Shown here in pieces: positions 1 to 5,591 of a DNA stretch of 17,302 bases. The notes beneath the pieces are model-generated. The model did no database searches. It worked only from the letters and a program-made list of their open reading frames with translations, and was not told the DNA's origin. The position numbers and the translations under genes are program-made. The stretch comes from Euryarchaeota archaeon UBA433 (GTDB taxonomy: Archaea > Thermoplasmatota > Poseidoniia > Poseidoniales > Poseidoniaceae): positions 1 to 17,302 of the forward strand of contig DAFX01000029.1 of the NCBI GenBank assembly GCA_002495535.1. The letters are read 5' to 3'. The number at the start of each line of letters is the position of its first letter. The first letter of the stretch is position 1.

Positions 1-12
1 TGCGAAGGTCAA

Positions 13-88
13 AGTCCCTTAGTGTAGCGGTCCATCATGGAGGATTCTGGTTCCTCCGACCTCGGTTCAAATCCGAGAGGGACTACCA
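13..88 (+). tRNA. tRNA-Gln (anticodon CUG), CCA encoded
   Basis: The cloverleaf closes fully. The acceptor stem is 13-19 with 78-84 (7 pairs), the anticodon stem is 40-44 with 52-56 (extendable by G39-C57), and the 7-base loop at 45-51 carries CTG at 47-49. The T stem is 61-65 with 73-77, around TTCAAAT. The D arm is at 22-38, with the invariant GG of the D loop at 29-30. The discriminator base is A85 and CCA is encoded at 86-88. No intron is present. CTG decodes CAG (Gln). The first acceptor pair is A13-T84 (A1:U72); in archaea this pair marks tRNA-Gln for the Glu-tRNA(Gln) amidotransferase route, so this tRNA is probably first charged with Glu and then amidated. That last step is family knowledge and is not visible here. 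Only 12 bases lie upstream, so its promoter cannot be judged. Confidence 0.95.
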
Positions 89-135
89 CCGCTCGTCCAC
101 AGAGAGGTTGAAGTTGGCCATAGCATCCCCATACC

Positions 136-456
136 ATGGCCAAGGTCGAACTCTACACCAACAAGGGGTGTGGGGCTTGCGTCAACGCAAAACGATTGTT
201 CGACAGGAAAGGTGTCGAGTACGAGGAAAAGAAGCTCGGTACTTCTGCCCGAATGGACCGAGAGTACCTTATTCGAACCAAAGGGAGTAAATCCGTGCCA
301 CAAATTTTCATCGACAATGTTTGGGTTGGAGGGTTTGATGACCTCATGCGCTACGAGCATGCTGGTGAACTCGATTGGCGACTTGGGCTTGAAGATCGAC
401 CAAAGGTAAGTTTGGTGAGAAAGTTCATTCGCATTATGCGGGGCCAAACATTTTGA
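136..456 (+). CDS. Glutaredoxin-like thiol-disulfide oxidoreductase
   Basis: This is a 106-residue protein with the compact glutaredoxin/thioredoxin fold. It opens with the first strand (KVELYT) and the redox motif CGAC at residues 12-15. The cis-proline segment is VPQIFI (54-59), followed by GGFDDL (65-70), the glutathione/thiol-binding loop of glutaredoxins. A basic C-terminal helix (about 88-103) extends beyond the minimal domain. It is expected to reduce cytosolic disulfides or mixed disulfides with a low-molecular-weight thiol; which thiol is used cannot be seen. The ATG at 136 is chosen because the first beta strand starts right after it. There is no clear ribosome site, so the message may be leaderless or weakly initiated. 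The gene lies 47 bases after the tRNA, and its stop is one base from the stop of the convergent DUF2135 gene. Confidence 0.88.
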   Translation: MAKVELYTNKGCGACVNAKRLFDRKGVEYEEKKLGTSARMDREYLIRTKGSKSVPQIFIDNVWVGGFDDLMRYEHAGELDWRLGLEDRPKVSLVRKFIRIMRGQTF

Positions 457-457
457 T

Positions 458-1357
458 TCACAACGGGTTTGCTTTGTCGGACAAAGGTACGTTTTCTTTG
501 AGGGTAAAAGTGGTTACCATTTGCATGGCATTGCCTGCCGTGATTATTCCAGCGTAATCCCTTGACTCCCCGTGCACCATTACGCGCAAGCGGAAACTGG
601 TTGTGCGCTTGGTGCGACGCTTTCGATGATGTTTGTAAAAATGGACTCCAATCTTGTATTTCCCAGGTGGGGCTTGACCTGTCCATACCACATTTTCAAC
701 CGGGTTATTGCTCACCGGTCTCACGTTCATGTCGACGTCCAATTCCCCACCGCATTGGCTCTTTTTGTTGTTGAAATATATCCGTTCCCCAGACGGGCAG
801 AACACGTGCATGTCAAGATCGTTATAATCGTCCCAAGCAAGAGAGAGTTGTACTTCTCCAGTTTTTCCACCTTCACGTTCCAAACGCTCTTCGATGTCGT
901 CCTCTTCAGGAGCCATCGGGACCATGATGCTGACGCCACTGCCAATTTCTTCTTCTTGAACCAGGGCGGCGTGTTCACCCAATCCATCTTCATTTTCTTG
1001 AATCCAAGCAGATCGTTCGGTCACCAGATCTTCTCGCTGCTGCTCTTCTTCAACCTCGTCAAGTTCGCCTTCTTCGAATAAATCGGCAACCAGCAATCGC
1101 AAAAATTGGATGTTTTGATTTCGAGCAATGTCTCTGTTTTCATAGGCAACGATTTCTATTTCGTCTAAATCTTCAGTGTGTCGCCCTCGGACAGTTTGGG
1201 TTCTTCTCCTCCGCTGGAGATCAAAACGTGGAGCATACTTTGCTCTTCGAGCCTCAACAAGAGCCTGTGCCTTTCGCCTTCGCAGCATTCGAAATGCGCC
1301 TGCCAAAAGCACGGCACCAATTCCGAAGGAAAATGCTAGCGTTTGGAGTGCGCTCAT
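458..1357 (-). CDS. Membrane-anchored DUF2135 (YfaP-like) protein
   Basis: This is a 299-residue protein. One hydrophobic helix (about 5-23) is followed by RRRK and more arginines, so by the positive-inside rule the rest should face the cytosol. Residues 60-165 are highly acidic and probably helical or disordered. The C-terminal domain (about 168-287) carries the DUF2135 pattern: LAWDDYNDLDMHV (173-185), CPSG (187-190), ERIYF, a CGGELDVDMN block (202-211) and NPVENVVW (218-225). This is a beta-sandwich-type domain whose biochemical role is unknown. The ATG is supported by GGAGGGGG at 1362-1369, four bases upstream. It sits 51 bases downstream of korB on the same strand and could be cotranscribed, but nothing ties it to 2-oxoacid metabolism. 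C187 and C202 are the only cysteines of the domain. Confidence 0.8.
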   Translation of the reverse strand: MSALQTLAFSFGIGAVLLAGAFRMLRRRKAQALVEARRAKYAPRFDLQRRRRTQTVRGRHTEDLDEIEIVAYENRDIARNQNIQFLRLLVADLFEEGELDEVEEEQQREDLVTERSAWIQENEDGLGEHAALVQEEEIGSGVSIMVPMAPEEDDIEERLEREGGKTGEVQLSLAWDDYNDLDMHVFCPSGERIYFNNKKSQCGGELDVDMNVRPVSNNPVENVVWTGQAPPGKYKIGVHFYKHHRKRRTKRTTSFRLRVMVHGESRDYAGIITAGNAMQMVTTFTLKENVPLSDKANPL

Positions 1358-1361
1358 TACA

Positions 1362-1369
1362 CCCCCTCC
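1362..1369 (-). promoter_or_regulatory. Strong ribosome binding site of the DUF2135 gene
   Basis: Read on the - strand this is GGAGGGGG, four bases before the ATG at 1355-1357. It matches the archaeal 16S anti-Shine-Dalgarno sequence and fixes the start. Because it lies in the short gap after korB, the gene can be translated independently even if cotranscribed. Confidence 0.6.
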
Positions 1370-1408
1370 GTCCCCGCTCCTTTATGGGAGATTCGGCGAT
1401 TGATGTGC

Positions 1409-2464
1409 TCAACCAAGAAGTGCAGCGTTCAATTCATCAAGGATTGATTTGCTTGGCCTCAAACGTTCAGCAGGCACATCGATGAGGGGCGTGTCGACAA
1501 GGCCCAGATCTTCTGCCAAAGCTGGCTTTGTGTTGTCGAAATACAACAAACCAGTCACGTGTTTTTGAGAACTTTCTGCTTGGTGTAAAGCAGTGAGTGC
1601 AGCCATAGCATCGCTCGGGTCGTGTTCATCGGAAATAGTTTCCAAACGAATGGTTGACCCGTCGTGCAATTCGATGTCCCTGAAGTGCCCTTCTGGTACT
1701 TCGATCTCTTCGACCGGGTTGAAGTGCGGAATGTAATCTGCCATGTGCAATGTGACTTCATTTTCCTTGACATAGCCATAGGAACGCATTGACTCATCGT
1801 TGTTGTTGAAGGTCACACACGGGCTGATGACGTCGATCAAAGCGAAGCCCTTGTGAGACATTGCTGCTTTAATTAGAGATGTCAATTGCTTCTTCGATCC
1901 TGAGAAGGAACGAGCCACAAAAGTGCATCCTAGGTTGATTGCAAGAGCGGCCAAGTCGATTGGCTGAGTGGTGTTGGCCTTGCCTTTCTTCTTCTTTGAA
2001 CCAACATCTGCGGTAGCAGAGTATTGCCCCTTGGTTAGTCCATAGACACCGTTGTTTTCAACAATGTATACCATGTCCATGTTCCGGCGAATGGCGTGGA
2101 TGAGTTGACCGATTCCGATCGAGGCGGAGTCGCCGTCACCTGAAACGCCGAGGTAGAGCAGATCCTTGTTGACAGCGTAGGCGCCAGTGGTGACCGATGG
2201 CATACGGCCGTGAACGGTGTTGAACCCGTGTGACTGTCCGAGGTAGTAGGCAGGTGTCTTTGAGGAGCAACCTATGCCTGACATCTTTGCGATTCGATGA
2301 GGTTCAATTCCGTTTTCCCATGCGGCTGCAATGATCACGTTCGAAATCTGATCGTGGCCACAGCCCGGGCACAATGACGATGGTCCACCAGTGTAGCTGG
2401 TTTTAGGTTCGTTGATCACGTTGAGTTTTACGGCTCTTGCTGGTCGTGCTGGTGCATCGCTCAT
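1409..2464 (-). CDS. korB: 2-oxoacid:ferredoxin oxidoreductase beta subunit (probably 2-oxoglutarate)
   Basis: This is the 351-residue beta subunit, carrying thiamine diphosphate and one [4Fe-4S] cluster. With KorA it oxidatively decarboxylates a 2-oxoacid with CoA and ferredoxin to acyl-CoA and CO2 in the cytosol. The visible cluster ligands are CPGC (C32, C35), C66 in SGIGCSS and C216 in SPCVTF, the four-cysteine pattern of the family. The TPP/Mg site is GDGDS (109-113) with ENNGVYGLTKGQ (136-147). A lysine-rich stretch (157-162, KKKKGK) follows, where many relatives are shorter. The start is supported by a near-perfect ribosome site at 2468-2478. The ATG overlaps the korA stop by four bases (ATGA), indicating coupled translation. 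Sequence alone does not separate 2-oxoglutarate from pyruvate or broad 2-oxoacid use; the nearby aconitase favours 2-oxoglutarate. Confidence 0.93.
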   Translation of the reverse strand: MSDAPARPARAVKLNVINEPKTSYTGGPSSLCPGCGHDQISNVIIAAAWENGIEPHRIAKMSGIGCSSKTPAYYLGQSHGFNTVHGRMPSVTTGAYAVNKDLLYLGVSGDGDSASIGIGQLIHAIRRNMDMVYIVENNGVYGLTKGQYSATADVGSKKKKGKANTTQPIDLAALAINLGCTFVARSFSGSKKQLTSLIKAAMSHKGFALIDVISPCVTFNNNDESMRSYGYVKENEVTLHMADYIPHFNPVEEIEVPEGHFRDIELHDGSTIRLETISDEHDPSDAMAALTALHQAESSQKHVTGLLYFDNTKPALAEDLGLVDTPLIDVPAERLRPSKSILDELNAALLG

Positions 2465-4248
2465 TGGCTCACCTCCTTGAGGGTGGCAAGGATTCGATCG
2501 GAGTAGATTCGAGCCCTTGGTGGCATACCGTCACTGTAGGCAACGGAATGGACCTTGGTGATGAGTTCGTTTGGCAGTTCCTTTCTTAGGATGCCATAGA
2601 GTTGACCATCACGATTGATTTCGAGCACAATGGTGGTTTTGTGGCGAGCAATGAACTCCTCGACGCCGCTGTGAAGAGGGAGGGCTCGAACTCTGCACTG
2701 GCTGACCTTCATGCCCGTTGCTTCAAGCATATCATCGATTTCTTGGATGGTGTTTTCCATGCTTCCAAGGTAAATGATACCGACTTCACATTCTTCTTCT
2801 TCGCGGAGAATAGGTGCTGGCAATTGGTCTCTAGCCCCGTCAATCTTTGATTTAAGACGCGCCATGAGGTTGAAGTAATCTTCTGGCTTTTCGGAATACA
2901 CACCCTTTGGGTTGTGCCCGGTTCCTCGGTAAAGGATCGGGTCCATGCCGGAGCCCGGGAGGGTTCGGTAGGGGATGCCATCGCCATCGACATCAAGGTA
3001 GCGCCCGAATTCTTCGAACGCTTCGAACACATCTCTGTCGCGAACAACTTTGCCTCGGTCCATGTCGTTGTCAGGATAGGTGAATCCCTCGCAAGCCCAT
3101 CGGTTCATACCAAGATCAAGATCACTCAATCCAAACACGGGTGTTTGGAATCGCTCAGTGATGTCGAAGGCTCGCCATCCAAACTCAAAGCACTCTTCAA
3201 CGGTGCCTGGAATCAAGACAATGTGTTGCGTATCGCCGTGGCTGCCCTCATAGAGCATGGTGATGTCTGATTGTTGTGTGCGGGTTGGCAAACCGGTCGA
3301 GGGCCCGACTCGGTTGACGTCCCAAAACACGGACGGGATTTCGGCAAAGTAAGCAAGGCCAATGAATTCCTGCATCAAAGAAATACCCGGTCCAGAGGTG
3401 GCGGTCATACCACGTCCACCAGCCCAGCCTGCGCCCAGGACCATGCCTGCGGCGGCGAGTTCATCTTCTGCCTGAATCACAGCGCATGTTGCATTTCCAT
3501 CGTCGTCAACTCGAAGTTGAGGGATGTAATTGATGATACCTTCTGCAAGCGATGAAGAGGGCGTGATTGGGTACCATGCCAGCATTTGAACACCACCAAA
3601 GATGCAACCAAGGGCGGCAGCTTCATTGCCATCAATGAAGAATTTAGGCGTCTCGATTTCTCGTGACACAACCACATATGGGTCTTCTTTCGTGAAGGTG
3701 TCTTTGAAGTAATCACGCCCGAGTCCGAGCGCTGTGATGTTGAGGCCAATCGCGCTTTCCTTTCCTTTGAATTGCTTTGCCACTGCGCTTTCCAAAGCCG
3801 CTTGGTCGATGCCCAACATTTCGGCAATTGCACCTACGTAGATGATGTTGGTCACGAGTTTTGCAATCTTAGGATTGATTTTTCGGGCCAGAGCGGACAT
3901 AGGAATCGGGTAAGAGATCACATCCTCCCGAGTCATTTCCATCTTAGCGTTCTCGTTCCAGATGACAACAGACCCCGGTTCGAGGGCTGCCAGATCATCC
4001 GCCCATGTTGCTGGATTGACCAGCACTTGGATGTGAGTGCGGTCACCTGGTGCTTGGTAGCCGTGGTCGGAAAGTCGAACGATGTACCATGTTGGTAGAC
4101 CCGAGATGTTTGATGGAAACAAATTCTTTCCACTGACGGGCACGCCCATTTCGAAAAAGGATTGGAGGAGAATGAGGTTGGCCGATTGTGAGCCAGTTCC
4201 GTTAGCAGTTGCGATATTGATGGTGTAATCATTAGCGATGGTTTCCAT
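2461..4248 (-). CDS. korA: 2-oxoacid:ferredoxin oxidoreductase alpha subunit (gamma-alpha fusion)
   Basis: This is a 595-residue subunit in which the gamma domain (about 1-190) is fused to the alpha domain (about 205-595), the usual two-subunit archaeal and bacterial form. The gamma domain begins with the strand and loop INIATANGTGSQS (10-22), which packs against the CoA-binding region. The alpha domain has YPITPSSSLAE (226-236), the family signature, an ED pair in QAEDELAAAG (259-268), TSGPG (284-288) and GPSTGLPT (315-322). It works with KorB in the TCA cycle. ATG 4248 is preferred: the conserved beta strand starts a few residues later and AGGGG lies just upstream. The frame stays open to a TTG at 4350, but those 34 extra codons look like translated leader. 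A divergent promoter region of 179 bases separates it from the cyclophilin gene. Confidence 0.93.
   Translation of the reverse strand: METIANDYTINIATANGTGSQSANLILLQSFFEMGVPVSGKNLFPSNISGLPTWYIVRLSDHGYQAPGDRTHIQVLVNPATWADDLAALEPGSVVIWNENAKMEMTREDVISYPIPMSALARKINPKIAKLVTNIIYVGAIAEMLGIDQAALESAVAKQFKGKESAIGLNITALGLGRDYFKDTFTKEDPYVVVSREIETPKFFIDGNEAAALGCIFGGVQMLAWYPITPSSSLAEGIINYIPQLRVDDDGNATCAVIQAEDELAAAGMVLGAGWAGGRGMTATSGPGISLMQEFIGLAYFAEIPSVFWDVNRVGPSTGLPTRTQQSDITMLYEGSHGDTQHIVLIPGTVEECFEFGWRAFDITERFQTPVFGLSDLDLGMNRWACEGFTYPDNDMDRGKVVRDRDVFEAFEEFGRYLDVDGDGIPYRTLPGSGMDPILYRGTGHNPKGVYSEKPEDYFNLMARLKSKIDGARDQLPAPILREEEECEVGIIYLGSMENTIQEIDDMLEATGMKVSQCRVRALPLHSGVEEFIARHKTTIVLEINRDGQLYGILRKELPNELITKVHSVAYSDGMPPRARIYSDRILATLKEVSQ
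2468..2478 (-). promoter_or_regulatory. Ribosome binding site of korB inside the korA 3' end
   Basis: On the - strand this reads AAGGAGGTGAG, nearly the full archaeal Shine-Dalgarno consensus. The GGAGG core is seven bases before the korB ATG. It lies within the last codons of korA, so korB is translated both by coupling through the ATGA overlap and by its own strong site, which would help balance the two subunits. Confidence 0.7.
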
Positions 4249-4427
4249 TTTTTGCTTCCCCTGAGGGCCAAACTCACCGAGGTGAGGGGCTGTATGGGGT
4301 TGGGGTTCAGCATGCACCCTTTGAACATGTTGATGCGCCCCCCCCCTCAATTTGTAGGAATTGGCTCATCATAACGAAGCATCTGTTTCGCCGTGATGCT
4401 CAAAACTGAAGAGTGGCTCGGACAGGT
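4249..4427. promoter_or_regulatory. Divergent promoter region between korAB and the cyclophilin gene
   Basis: These 179 bases lie between two outward-facing starts, so both promoters must be here or inside the neighbouring genes. The korA half holds a perfect dyad (4273-4286) and a run of nine C on the + strand (nine G in the korA leader, 4338-4346). The cyclophilin half holds a 6-bp inverted repeat, AGCATC (4378-4383) with GATGCT (4395-4400), and GGACAGGT just before the ATG. No convincing TATA/BRE pair can be assigned by eye for either direction. Confidence 0.5.
4273..4286. repeat. Perfect 14-bp dyad in the korA leader
   Basis: CTCACC-GA-GGTGAG is a perfect inverted repeat with a 2-bp centre, ending 24 bases before the korA ATG on the - strand. 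Such a compact dyad suits binding of a dimeric regulator, or a small RNA hairpin in the leader. No regulator is encoded next to it. A random 6-bp half-site palindrome is not rare, so the role is inferred. Confidence 0.35.
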
Positions 4428-5507
4428 ATGGCCGATGGTGACTCCAGCAAGAAATCCTCAACGAAGAAATCCTCAAGCAAGGCTGAAATGACCGAAGCAG
4501 AGGCCCGTAAGGCGGCGTGGGATCGTGCAGAAAAGACGCTCCTGAAAGGCAAATATGCTGGTGCACTGGAAATCCTTCGTTCTGTTGATGGAGAAGGGCA
4601 CCACCCAACAACGCTGAGAATCGCGGCCGAAGCAACTTGGGCAAAAGCCAAGGATACCCGGTCCAAATCTGATTACAGGAAAGCAGCTGCACTTTTCCGA
4701 GACTCAATCAAGGCCAATCCTAAGGACAAGAAAACCAGCACGTCCTACAACAATCTTCTGAACGAACTTCAAGACGCTCGCATTAGCGAGACGGTGTTCC
4801 CACCGCTCGCTCGCAACGGTACGCCAACAATGGCAGGGATCATTACGGTGTTTTCCGGTCTTCTCATTTTCTTGCTGATTGTCAGCTTGCTCAGCGCACC
4901 ACAGGCCGACGGTCAGAACGTTGAGTTCGAAATGTCTTGGACCAATGCAGACGGTTCGTTTGAAACTGGAACCATCACGATTGAACTCTACAGTGAAGAT
5001 GCACCCACGCACGTTGAAAATTTCAAAGAACTTGTTCGAGATGGTTCCTATGACGACACAACCTATCATCGGATTATTGCGGGCTTCATGCTCCAAGGCG
5101 GGGATTTCACCAACGGTGACGGAACCGGCGGCCACGCAGCGGTTTGGGACGGGTACTGCAACGGCCAAGCAAGTGCCTCTCAAAACGACTGTTCCAAGAC
5201 GGCGTGGACAATCGGTGACGAAGCAGACAACGGGCTCAAGCACGAACCTTACATGCTCTCGATGGCGAAAACCAGCAACGCTCACACAGGCGGTTCCCAA
5301 TTTTTCATCGTCTCCCCAGATTCAACCCCTTCACACCTCGATGGTGTTCACACCGTCTTTGGTAAGGTGATCGCTGGGCAAGATGTCGTCGATAAAATTG
5401 ACGCCGTTCAAACCGGAGGCAGTTCAGGCAGCGATCCAGTGTACCCAGTGACGTTAATTGACGCTTCATTCAGCGGAGAAACCACCGATTCATGGTGGCC
5501 TTTCTGA
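4428..5507 (+). CDS. Membrane-anchored cyclophilin-type peptidyl-prolyl isomerase with cytosolic TPR-like domain
   Basis: This is a 359-residue protein. It starts with a Ser/Lys-rich tail (1-20), then a helical TPR-like segment (about 22-118) with repeated A/L/Y positions. A single membrane helix (about 134-157) follows, then an extracytoplasmic cyclophilin domain (about 165-350) that isomerises X-Pro bonds. Active-site motifs are YHRIIAGFMLQGGDF (213-227, catalytic R215) and GGSQFFI (288-294), then HLDGVHTVFGKV (303-314), with His where human cyclophilin A has Trp. A loop of about 30 residues after DGTGG contains C244 and C255, which could pair outside the cell. ATG 4428 is chosen over the in-frame GTG at 4413 because GGACAGGT sits just before it. 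The isomerase is probably a folding helper for secreted or surface proteins; that role is inferred from topology. Confidence 0.88.
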   Translation: MADGDSSKKSSTKKSSSKAEMTEAEARKAAWDRAEKTLLKGKYAGALEILRSVDGEGHHPTTLRIAAEATWAKAKDTRSKSDYRKAAALFRDSIKANPKDKKTSTSYNNLLNELQDARISETVFPPLARNGTPTMAGIITVFSGLLIFLLIVSLLSAPQADGQNVEFEMSWTNADGSFETGTITIELYSEDAPTHVENFKELVRDGSYDDTTYHRIIAGFMLQGGDFTNGDGTGGHAAVWDGYCNGQASASQNDCSKTAWTIGDEADNGLKHEPYMLSMAKTSNAHTGGSQFFIVSPDSTPSHLDGVHTVFGKVIAGQDVVDKIDAVQTGGSSGSDPVYPVTLIDASFSGETTDSWWPF

Positions 5508-5591
5508 ACGAAAAGTTGACGCCTTAGGCCTTCTTGAATACGAGCCACCTCAAGGGTTTTGTTCATAGATTAGCGCCTTGTCGCTCATAAC
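5508..5591 (+). promoter_or_regulatory. Intergenic region with possible acnA promoter
   Basis: These 84 bases hold a small inverted repeat (CTTGA at 5533-5537 with TCAAG at 5550-5554) followed by GGTTTTGTT, which could mark the cyclophilin transcript end. The A/T-rich TCATAGATTA lies about 20-29 bases before the acnA ATG. With no Shine-Dalgarno sequence, that layout suits a leaderless transcript. Both readings are weak. Confidence 0.25.

Noticed and set aside
572..1081. 169-codon + strand frame opposite the DUF2135 gene
   Set aside because: It is a shadow of a recognisable - strand protein with a strong ribosome site; the product is Phe/Leu-rich because it mirrors acidic codons.
4249..4350. 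In-frame extension of korA by 34 codons starting at TTG 4350
   Set aside because: The extension is His/Gln/Gly-rich, unlike the family, crosses the nine-G run, and the conserved N-terminal strand begins after the ATG at 4248, which has its own upstream AGGGG.
4704..5300. 198-codon - strand frame opposite the cyclophilin gene
   Set aside because: The + strand frame carries clear cyclophilin motifs; the opposite frame has no recognisable domain.
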